Positions 40,701-52,900 of a DNA stretch of 64,000 nucleotides are shown piece by piece (within the stretch, counting starts at the first letter, position 1; each line of letters begins with the position of its first letter). The notes beneath the pieces were generated by a model that did not search any database, was not told where the DNA came from, and saw only the letters and a program-made list of their open reading frames with translations. The DNA lies in NCBI GenBank assembly GCA_942486035.1, contig CALNXK010000036.1, positions 423,501-487,500 on the forward strand, read 5' to 3'. The position numbers were made by a program, and so were the translations under genes. Source of the DNA: Porites lobata. Taxonomy: Eukaryota; Cnidaria; Anthozoa; Scleractinia; Poritidae.

Positions 40701-40939
40701 TTAGAATATTCTGTGTAATTTTGGTGGCCTTAGCACGAGGGATTTGGAATTTATAGAGGGGGGACTCCGAGGCTCTTCCCCTCTCTTCAGAGGAAGAAAA
40801 GAGGCCGACCTGAATAAGGATAACTTTCTCGCGAGGCGGAGGGGCTTCACGCCCCTCTCCTCGATCTGAATAAATGTAGCTACACTTTGGCCCAAGACAT
40901 TGGTAGTTTTTCTCGTAAAAATGCTGATTTAGTTAGGGT

Positions 40940-40972
<33 letters not shown>

Positions 40973-43900
40973 GACAAAGAAAAAAAGGCAATAAGAATAA
41001 AGAAAGGGATGTTAGGAAACCCGAGTTGTAAATTACATTTTATACCAGTTTAATTTATAAATGTACTCCTGTATTCTGTGTTTTTTTTTAATTTAAAAAA
41101 CAACTCTTTCTTCACCGAATGCAGAAGAATGATCTATAACGCTTTAGAAGTGCTCCCTGCAAGAATTTTTTCCAACCTAGAAAAGCTTCAGACACTGTAA
41201 GTGAGCATCTATCAATCTTTTGATTTATTGAATATGGAATGTTAAATGTGCTAGAAGGATTATGATTGAAGGCACGGTTGTATCACTGATAATACCTGAT
41301 ATAAAATATATACAATTATTGACCGTTGAACCTCCCTGTGCGACCACCTCTCACCCATAAGCCACCCACAATCCAAAACTTTAAACTTTTCTAACTCTAG
41401 TCTCTACAGGTTGAAGCTCACGTAAACGACCAACGCTAGTAAGCGACGTCTGCGATCATTTTTGAGAGTGGCTGTTTAAAAATTTCTCATCGATTCTCTT
41501 ACAATTGACCACTTGACGCACGATTTTAATCTTTAATGTGATGTTCGCTACATGTAATGCACTTTGCTTTTAGATCCTATGATCTAGGTACACGAAGAAC
41601 GCCTGGTGACAACAGGAAAATACACATATTGTAACTCAGTAATTGTATGCAATGGATTCTCTTTCAAGTAGAAGTAGATGTTTCGGGGCCTCTACAGGGA
41701 AGAGGTTTCCTGCTGTTCTTTCACTTTACGTATAGGCGACCACTTAACCTTAACAGTCTGGGTGGGGTTTCGACTGTATTTCTGTATGTCGTTTATACTT
41801 TCTATTCGAAGTTTTCAGCTCTGCCTTTGAAGGAAAAAAGATTTTCTGCGTGTTTTTTTTTTAAAATTATCATTAACATTTCTGTTTCATTTGTTGCAGG
41901 GACTTGACATCAAACTCTATTTCTTTTTTACCGGTCGGAGTATTTCAAGGGCTAAAGAGATTATCGTACTTGTTAGTTGCTTCCAGCTTTAAGCTGCTAT
42001 TATTACTAAATATAAACGTGGTTAAATTCATTTTATTTCAATATTTACCTGATGTTTCCATCGACATCACCACCATAGAATGCAAAGTGGTGGTTTATTT
42101 GTGCAATATATCCCATTTTTAACCTTATTGCATTATTCAAACAAATTTCAGCCGTCACAAACTTCACAAATGGTAAAAGCTAGTAAATAGTTCATTTTGG
42201 TCAATGAGGCCGTTATTGTCATTTTAAACATTTCGGGCCTTTTTGTCCTTGGTGGTCATTGTGGGGATTTTTACCATTTTCTCCATTTTTGTCATTTTGG
42301 ATCATAGTAATAAACGCTAAGGTGGTCATTGTCGGCGTTTTAGTCACTTTGGTTAAAGTGGTCATTTTAGTCCTTTTGATTATTGTGGTCTTTTTGTCCA
42401 TTTTGGACATTTTGGGTGTTGTGGTTATTGGTTTTACTGTGGATATTGCGGCCGTTCTTTGCATGTTGTGATTGACTGGCCATTTTTGTCCCAATTCCAT
42501 TTGTGGCTGTTTTGACAATTGTTGCCATTTTGGCTAGCTTGGTCGTCTCGGTCAATATTGTCATGATTGGTTTATTTTGGCCATTTGAGAAGTTTTACCA
42601 TTTTGGTCGTCTTGACTGTTTTTGAAAATTTTGGCCTTTCCTTCATTTCGGTTATTCTGTTCATTTGGTCATTTTAGACATTTTGGTCATTTTGGTCGGT
42701 TTGCTAGGTCTTGGTCAGTTTGGACGTTGTGGTCATTTGGGTTGTCTTTTTCATTTCAGTCATTCTGTTCATTTTGATCGCTTTTCTCTTTTTGGTGATT
42801 TTCATCATCTTGGTCCTCTTAGTCACATTGATCATTTTGGTGGTCTTGGTCGTTTTTGCTCTTTTCAATGATTATTTTTTTGGTTTGGGTGATTTTGATC
42901 GTATAATGGCCATGCTGGTCATTTTAGTCATTTCATAAATCATTTTATTCATTTTAGGCATTTTTGGTTGTTAGGTTCTTAATGGTCTTTATGGTCATTT
43001 TGGATATTAAGGGGGAAAAAACACAAAGAAAATTTCCTTACATCTTGACATCACCTGAGATAATAAAAAAAAATATGTTTACCTTGTTATGTAATATAGC
43101 TATATTTTAGTTATCAAGATCAACCAAAGTCTCCTACAATTTCCTGTAGTTTAAGCCTAAGAAAATGTTAAAAATAGTTGGAAAAACAAAGGAAAATTGA
43201 AAGACTATAATTTCTCCACGTCCTTTTATTTAATTTCGAACCTATCGTCTGACCCCCTTTTAATATTACATTTAATGTTTTTCTCTTTTTTTCCTGTTTT
43301 CAACTTTTTACTACTGCTTTTACCCTTTTTTTGTAAATTAGTTTTAATATTTTTGGGGAGGGCCACAAGTTTACCAGTTCTTAACTGTAATGTGTTAACC
43401 TCGGTAAATAAAGTTATTCATTCATTCACAGCATTTACAGCTGAAGTTTAATCATGCTAATTTTTTTACAAGGTTTTACTTTTTTAAACACTTTTTTTGT
43501 CTGCATTGCAGATATCTAATGGACAATAATATATCCCATATATCGGAAGAAACCTTCAAATGGAATCCTGCTCTCCGCTTTCTGTACGTAATTTATAATC
43601 TGACCAAATTCTGTGCAATTGTAAGTGCTCCCTTTCCCTCCCTTCCACTTCAAACACTTAATTACAAAGATAGACTGTAGTTTTTTTTTTTCGATCTTGA
43701 GCATTCAAAACGGACTATTCTATTAATATTAAGTGAAAATGAAGATAAAATAACCTAATTAAGAGTTAGAGACTGACTATGGGTTATTTAGCTGTAAAAT
43801 AGCGCACATACTGGCTAAATAATAAACGAGGACTCTGTACAAGGCGTAGAAGCAAATTCAAGTGTACTAAGATTCCACGCTCAATCTACAGCCAGCAATT

Positions 43901-46900
43901 GCGATTATTTGAAAGTTGACACTACGGACCAGAAGTCTCTGATCCTTCATTAAGATCAACAACATGAACAGCTGTAGCTACAAAAGGTTCGATACACATT
44001 TTTTGTCCAAATAGCGACGTAAAGAAAGCGAAATATGCTTTCCACGAATTATGATATAAATCTAGTCAAAGTGAAAATAACTCAGGAAGATTTTAAAAAG
44101 GGTCGCGAGTGGACTTATATATATATATATGTTAAAATCAGTTGTATTTGCAATTGAAATTCCCAGGTTATCACCTTTCAGGGCTTTGCATTCAGCACGA
44201 AGTTCAAATGTAGGAGTGTTAGTGTTAGTTATAAAAAAAGAAAACAACAACAACAACAACAAATAATGCTAACTTCATACCACCATACTTGACCTTTGTG
44301 ATTCCAAATGTATGTCTGCTACTCTCCTTTTAGACTACTTAGTGGTAATCGCTTGAAAGTACTTCCGCGTAAGGCCATTATCTTAGGGTTTGGACCATAT
44401 GACTTTGGCTTTGGTGATGTCGACTCAGCTGTTATGTGAGTAAGGAAGTGTTGCAAATATAAAACTAAATGAATCATACCTACAATTGAATTCGGGTCAG
44501 CTGCAAGTAAGCTGAAACTTTGCAGGGTGACAGGATTCGGAACTCAATCGTTTAACAATCGTGTGTTTTTGGATTTTCGATTTTAACGGTTTTTGAGGGA
44601 AAGTGACGCCATGAGATTGAAAGCAAACATCGATTTTCGAGTTTTGACATAACATGAAAGTATTTTTGAAAAAGCACCCATCAATAAGTTCAAATGTGAA
44701 AAGATACTTTTAAATTAGTTTAGCAATTATTGAGCTGTGAATTTCGAATTTTCCGCCATTTTGTAGCTAGTTTTAGAGGCATATAAAGATTAGTGATCTT
44801 TACAACCAAATGAACTATCCAAAATAATAACTTTTTCACATTTTAGTTTTCCTCTGAATACTCGCCAAATTTGCATTTCATATGCTTCTTTTTGTCTTAG
44901 TTATATATCTTGGCTATTAAAACAAAAATGCTTTGTTTATTTATGAAAAGTTCGGGGAATTCATGTGTCAGTCATTGCATGTCAGTTTATTTGCTTATTG
45001 GATTCCTTATGAATAGATAGGTCTTTCTAGTGCTTGAGATAGTTGTTTTTTCTCATTGTAAACAAGGATGTTCTCAGATAATCCCATTGAGACAATCGAG
45101 CCGGAGGCATTTAATATCAGTCTTTCTTTCAAGCTACCAATAGCACTGTAAGTTCCTTTAAATTGATCTTCCACTAATAAAATGGCATTGATTTTCAAAT
45201 TCTAAGTATACTAAGTAGGCTAACATTCTCTTTTGAAGGTTTTTTTTTTGCCGTTTTTAGTTAAAAAAACTCCTCAAATATTTCAGAAATATCTACTGTT
45301 TTGAACAATTAGGACACGCGAGCAAGCCACTGAGCCACACACTAATTACCTATGTTTCTTGCGGCGGCAAGAAAATTCCAGAAACAGGTCCGTTAAGGAC
45401 AGTTTTTTAAGTTTCATAGCCGGAAATAATTCACAGGGAAGAGGAATGTTAGAATAAGGCAGTTTGTTATGTAAGCTTACGTGGTGAACTTCGTTTCTTT
45501 ATCTCCGTACTTGTCTTAGCCTGAGAAAACAGCGGACATTTGGCGAAGCGACCACTGGTTTCCCGCCAAATGACGTCTGAGAAACGAGCGCAGAAATTCC
45601 ATACTGATGACGCGTCACTGCCTCTGATTCGTCTTACCGCGTAAGAAATTTTATTCAACCAATCAGAAGCACGACCCAGATCTGGGTAGTGACGTATCGT
45701 ATCATCAGTATGGAATTTCTGCGCTCGTTTCTCACACGTCACTTGGCGGGAAACCAGTGGTAGCGACGCTAAATGTCGGCTGTTTTCTCAGGCTATACTT
45801 GTCTTGTCGATTTCTGATGAAAATGATGCTCTGATTAACAATAACGTTACACCTGTGGCCTTCAACCTTGAATTTTATGCCTGTCGGTTTTATAGACCTC
45901 ATTCATAACAAATTTTATTTTTTCAGGTATTTTCTACGAACAAGACTGAAGAGATTTTCCCTAAATTCCTTTGTTGGTCTCACTAGTTTTTATTCAAAAA
46001 CGTAATGCAGTGACTTATTACTTCGTCTATCGTTATTGGTAGTGCTGTTGGTGTTCGCAATTATTGCTACAACCAGTTGCAAAAGTACTTGAGTCACTGT
46101 ACCGTATTTTGGCATAAATGGCCTGTCCATGATCTTGTGCTTGTGATTCCCCCTCCACCCCTTATCAAAGTTGCTAGCAATACAAGACCATACTCAAAAT
46201 TGGAGGAACAACTTTGAATGGAAGGGAGGAGTGATGCCGCTATTATATCTCACAGACCTATGACCAGGGGCGATTTGAAGCAAGAAAGGTCATTTTTTGG
46301 GAGTGTCTCAACATTTTTGCTGGTTGTAGCATTCGTTGTTTAGCATTAGTTATGGTAGTAGTAATATTAGTATTAATATATTAATATTTATATCATTATT
46401 ATTTCTATGTTTTTAAAGAACCCCGAGATCTGAAAGAGGGCGAACGGTTTTTAACTACCTCATACGTTCTCAATTTACAATTGTGTATAATAACTATCAT
46501 TTACAATCTTATCTTATCGTCTTATCGACAGCATGTTTCTGTTACTTTTTCAGATTACTGGACAAAAGAAGGCTAAGAACTCTAAAATTCTCATTAAACG
46601 ACAAGATTCGCTGCACAATTTATCTGTCAGTATACTAAAAAGTAGTATAGAGCCATAGTGTGACAAACTGATGGAAGAGTACAATTTGCAAAAGTATAGC
46701 TTATAGCGTGGTTGTCAATGCAAAAAAAGAAAATGTTGAATTCTTATCACTGCTGTTTAAAAGCTAGGTGCTTTTGATAACGAAAAGGAATACATAAATA
46801 AAAATAAATAAATAAATAACGATTTGCAGGTAGCACATCCACATAGTGGTTCTTCGTCTACCTGATTCCTGGTCGAATTGGAATTTGGAAATGTTGGTTT

Positions 46901-49900
46901 TTGAGGAGAGGGGAAAACCGGAGTACCCGGACAAAAACCTTTCGGAGCAAGGGAGAGAACCAACAACAAAATCAACCCACATATGGCGTCGACGCCGGGA
47001 TTTGAACCCGGGCTACATTGGTGGGAGGCGAGTGCTTTCACCACTGTGCCACCCTTGCTCCCCAACATGAGGAAATGGCATTTCACATTGTACAGTTATG
47101 TGCCATGTGATTATTCAATGTATCTGGATTTTTTCACTTGTTTTTCCTCACTAAATTGTGGAGACGAGTCATCGAAAGAGGCAGCTGCCGATGTTGCAGA
47201 TTTAAAACTGTTGACGCACTCTATGGTTTTGCTTATCTACTACCCGGGTCTTGTCTTGAATCTGGTACCTTGGCAGTTTCCCTGTTTGGGAATCCCATAA
47301 TTCTGGCTTTTTTTTACAAAACACGGCGAGTTAAGGAAACTTTCAACTATCATTCCCGTATTATGCTGTTTTCTTTGACTCACAATTATGCTAAAACGTT
47401 GCTACTTAATCAGCTCAGAAAGTTTGAAGAAAGAGTAATGTGAAGAGTTTTGCCAGTTGTTGTCGTCAACACCGAATAGAATACTGTCATGAAGCAATCA
47501 TATGTTGAATGTTACACTAATTTAGACAAGAAAATGAGAGAATACATACCTCTTATTAGCCGAGTTTTCGGCCCGTACTGTAAATTACGGACCGAGTTTC
47601 GCGCGGGCCATAAATCGATGGAAAAAAAACGAGGATCCGTAATTTAGAGTACGGACCGAAAAAACGAGGCTAATAAGATGTTTATTATATGGCTTCTTCC
47701 TGTTTGGGGGACCGGAAACAGGTGCAGGACGCACAATTTGACAGTCATTTGACAGTCGTCAAAAAGAAAGTTTTTATTGGCACACGAAAACAATAGCACA
47801 TAACAATAGCTTTCCGAGAAAGTAAAAACAAATTCGCCATGTTGGAAAAGTTTATTCGGTCAAAACTAAGAGCACTGTAAGTTTTAGCTCTTTAATGTAA
47901 CGCTGGAGTATTTTGGAAACCGGACACTGTCTGTCTAGAAGACGTTTCCGTCTTTCCTCCGTTTGTCCTTGTAAGCAAAACACTGCAAAAGACAAAGAAG
48001 CTTTTCAAGGTAAGTTTGTTGTCATTGTCGAAGGATTCGCTCGTTAATTGTTTTTGGGAAAACCTCTCTTTCTGCCAGTTCATTCTCGTCTTCAATTGTG
48101 ATCTGCGTTAAAATTTTCACTGACTAGAATTCTCTGCGTCGGTGAGGTTACGATTCAGTTTCTACATCAGCTTCGTTCTCATTAAAACAAAGCTAGGTTA
48201 AAATTTGGAAAGGCAAAGTCAACATCTTAGTCCTCAGGGTTTACAGACATATTTTAAAGTTTATTCGGTCAAAACTAAGAGCACTGTAAGTATTCACTTG
48301 TTAATGTGACGCTGGAGTCTTTTGAAAACTGGACATTGTGTCTGGCTCGAACTTGCCTCTATCTTTCTTTCGTTGGTCTTTGAAAAAACACTGCAAATGG
48401 CAAAGAAGCTTGTCAAGATGATCGGGTGCAGGTATGTTTGTTATCATATTTGTCGAACGAATTACTCATTTTCTCTTAGGCAAAACATCTCGAATCTCTG
48501 CCAGTAGATTTTCGCCTTCTTAACTGTGTACTGCGATAAAATTTTCAAACACTGACTACTAGAATCCTCTTCGATAAGATTACGAGTTAGTTTCTTCATC
48601 GCCTTCGTTCACAAATAAACACTGTTTAAAATTTTGAAGGCCAAAGTCAACATCCAAGTCCTCAAGGTTGACAGGCGTCTTATAACTTTATTTAAACCTT
48701 TTTTCCGGGGTAAGAGATTTAGAGCTCCGAAATGAGCATTTTCGTTAAAAATTTTGGTCCGTATAGCAAGTTACGGACCACAAATTGACCAATCGCATGG
48801 CGAAAACAGACTCAGCCATATAATAAATGAGATGTACGTCATCCAATCATGACTATACTGGACTATACGGTTTCCAAACTCGGCCTTTTGCCGAGGTGAT
48901 CACATGACGGTTATTCGATTTCCGTTTTGCTTTCTTTCACATATTGTGTTTCAATTGCAGATACCCATACGAATCTAAGTCGGAGCCTATAAAGGTATTC
49001 CAGCTTTATCCCGACGCGTTGGCACCCCTTATCCAAGGTCTTATGGCATCAGGTTTTACACTTTTACCTGCTAATCCTCCAGTACCTCGGCTTTTTCTAC
49101 CATGCCCAGTGGGAACATTTTCAAACTCCTCCAATCAAGGAACTGAAGGATGTACGCCATGTCCTGCAGGTATAAGGCTTGTTATATATATGTTATTCAC
49201 CGGCTGGGAAAATAACAAAAAACTTATTCACCTGCCTAGGTCGGTCTGTATTGGGAGAAACTGTGCCCGAGGTCTTGAGTACCGCCCAAGACCGTAGGCC
49301 GAGGGCGGTACTCAGACTGAGGGCACAGTTTCTCCCAATACGGACCGACCTAGGCACGTGAATAACATTTTCATTTTTTCCAACTGAGATTCAAAAGTTT
49401 GAGGAAAATTTTCCTTCACTCTCCAATCAATGTGTGTTGAAGTAGGACGCGTTCGTGTTGATGAGGCGCGCGATCGATTGCAAACCAAAACAAAACCTTA
49501 CAACATGATTTTTAGCCCGGTAATTTATATTTTGATACTCATTGCTCTCTTTTAGAATAAAGGAAGGTTTTTGTGTCTTGCTCAACAATTCATAATATGA
49601 GTGTCAAACTAGGATAAAAGAACCGACAAGCTTGATACTGAAAGCGCCAGGAAAAAAAATTAAGCAAGGATTTTCTTCGGCTGAATAATTCAAAAATTGC
49701 TTTAAGATTAGTTCAATCGGGTGGGATGAAAACTGCACAAAGGCTTTGTAAATATAGCTAATTGCAAATACCAATTTTAAGGTTTTGGATTGAATTCGAA
49801 TAAAAGAAGGAGATGTGAGTAACAAGTTTATAAACAAAGAAATGAAAACGGTGATAACCGACTGCTGGAAAAGTGATTCGTGTTGTTTAACATTGAAAGT

Positions 49901-52900
49901 TAAATTCAATCATTGACAACAACTTTTTCTGATAAGTAGAAAACTAGCGGGAAAAAAATTCAATGAAAAACTGCAGAATCTAGATTCATACAGCAAAAAT
50001 GGAAAACAGAGCAAAAATGTCAAGATGCATAAAGCAAGATTGCAGTACTTACAGCACGGTTATAAAGCTAATGAAGCGACATCATGAGCCACCTGTTTTG
50101 CTTTACTTTAGCGGTTTTCCTGGCTGACTTGCTTGATTCTCCCTTCAGATTCTTTGTCTGAATAATAAAATTCACTTTTCCCTAGCTAATGCTAATAATA
50201 GCGCAAGTTTTACGAGAAAAATGGTTTGAAAATGACGGTTTTTGCTCATTCACAAACAACAAAGCAACTTTTGAATGAAGCTGCCAACGATTCCGCCTGG
50301 GTTAGCGGGCAAGATCGTAAAATACCGCCTGCCTTCGGGACCAATCAGATAACAGGATTTGGAGGATTCCGCCCGCTCGCAAGCTTGGAAAAAATAAATA
50401 ATCTTATTATATTTCTACAATAGTACGCGCCCTCTGATTGGCTGTTTTCTTGTAATGACCGGGCATTACTAGCTAGGTGTCCGAGGCATATACAATCTGT
50501 GTTCAACTTGATAGTGGACATCCTTATGGACATCCATGTTATGATCAATTGACAGCCGTCACAAAGGGAATCCACTGACTAGTGTCACATGACTGTATGA
50601 CAGCCTAAAGTGTACAACTCATTGAGGTGACGTGTTTTTTAAAGTTATCCGCTGACCAGTTATTGGTTTTAATTGATCGTACGTTCAGGTCCAAACTAGA
50701 CAGATTTCCTGTCGCATGACAAAAAGTAAAGTTAATATTATAGCAATAATTTAAAGCAAGTTATTATTCGTATAGGTAATAGCATGATTAGTAGTGATAT
50801 TTGGCATAAATACCACGAGTGATATTTCAAAATTGTTAGACGTAATTTCACGAGCCGTTAGGCGAGTTAAATTTGAGACAATTTTCAAATATCACGAGTG
50901 GTATTTAAGCCAAATATATCGTACAAATCATGCTATTATTTGTTTTATACTACTACCCGCAAAAGGTTGCAATATTCACATGTAGATATTTCAAATTAAG
51001 CTGAAATAACACTGCTCTAAGCCAATCAAATTGCAGAAATTTCTCATGTAGTAGTATAAATCCATTAATTTCACTTTCACTATTTGTAAGAATAGGTCCA
51101 AGTGTTCTCATTTATTCTACGTTACTAATAAGATGCCATTTCGTTTTCTTCGACAAGGGGGATTTTACAGCGACGAAGTAGGATATGTGGGTAGAAGTTG
51201 TAAAAAGTGCCCAAATGGTTCTTTCGTTGGACCCGATGAAGCACCCGGGACGCAAGCTGCAGATTGTAAAACTTGCCCTTTAGGTATGTGATCAAATTTC
51301 ATTGCATTAAATTTTACGATCAAAGTTTACTTTAATTTTTTTTGTCTGCTACTGAGAGACAGCCCGTGCTTTATCGCTAGTTAGTTTTTACTAACCATTT
51401 AATTCTGAACGAATTGTACATATCAGTTGTGATAGCCAATTGCAATAAGCTGATTATTAATTTAGCATTAACAGGGTCGAGACAAAATTCCAGCTTGTCA
51501 TTTTAATTTGGGCGAGAAGATCTCTTTTTGCTTCATGCCCAGGGCCAGTCTTTGCTCGTCTTAGTTAATGACTGTGTTTGAGGACGACTTGAACCTCCAG
51601 ACCCTTGGCCATTGGCAAAGAAAACTACTACTTGTTCCGGACGTTTGGAGCTTTGACCAATTATTATTGGTAACAGCCACAACCGATAATAAACATATGA
51701 GTCATCCATAGAGTAAAAACCTGTAAAAGTCATTCATGCTTGACGTAAGACAGAAAAAAAAAACGCAAAGCCAAAACGAGAAACAATTTCACCCTTTTCA
51801 TCAAGGTAAACCTGCAAATGGAGAGTAGAGATTAAGGTAATTGATCGTTCTTGTATGTTCCTTTTTTATGTTCTCGTCAGATGTTGAAGTTCATATCTAA
51901 ATTAAACTAAATTAAATGAGTCAGTCAAATCTGATAAGCTAAATACACTAAGAGGGTGCTTTCAAGTCACATATTTTTAAGTCATGTCTTAATTTCCAAT
52001 ACATGCTGAACTGAGTATCAAAATGCATTAAATTAAATTTGTTTTTCTTGAATCAAGCATACTTAGTTTTTGAAAATGATTTTTTTCGCGTTTGTGTTCG
52101 CAGGAACAAAGAGTGACTCGTTTGCTGGACTGCGTGCTTGTTCATGCTTGGAAGGACATTACCGAGTTGACATGTTCGACCAATGCCGTAAATGTTCTCA
52201 AGGACTCATATGCCAGGAAGAGTTCGCTACATTGAGACCTGGTTATTGGTGGAGATGGCGAAACACGACTCGTAAGGATCGCTATCAAGTTTTCATAGCC
52301 AATCTCTTGTCAAAGTCGGTTGTTGATAAAAGGAATGTTCATTTTCCTCATCTTTTACCATCGCCATACAAGTGCCCAGACGAAAGGTCGTGTAAAGGTG
52401 GCTTGGATTCCAGTTGCGAGGAAGGCTACAGTGGACCACTGTGCAGTGTGTGTACTAAAGGACACTATAAGCAGGCACATCAATGTAAAAAATGCCCATC
52501 TGCAGCTTGGATAGCAACCCAGCTTGTAATCGTTGCTATCACTATATGTCTCATCATCGCCTTCTGTGTATGGACAAGCAAAAAAAAGAGTTCGAAAGAT
52601 GGCGGGGACGTCACTTTATCAGCCATGTTTTTATCCAAAATCAAAATTGCCATTGGATTTTATCAGGTAACCAATGGTTTGCTTCAAGCATTCTCGTACA
52701 TTAAATGGCCAGGGTCCATGCGTGTCATTAGCAAATATTCAGAAATACTTCAGTTTAACATACTTGAGATTGCACCAATTCACTGCCTTTCCTCAGGATT
52801 GAAAGCAGATGTCTTTGCAAACCTTTTTACGATGATGACAATCAATGGTGCAATGATTGCTTTTGCGGGGATTACCTTCATTGTATTCAGACTGTTTATT

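Noticed and set aside
42219..42938. Hydrophobic plus-strand and Thr/Lys-rich minus-strand ORFs
   Set aside because: Produced by the GGTCATTTT repeat; membrane-like composition is an artefact.
46757..47300. ORFs of about 100 aa on both strands
   Set aside because: They read through the SINE and its flank; Pol III boxes explain the sequence.
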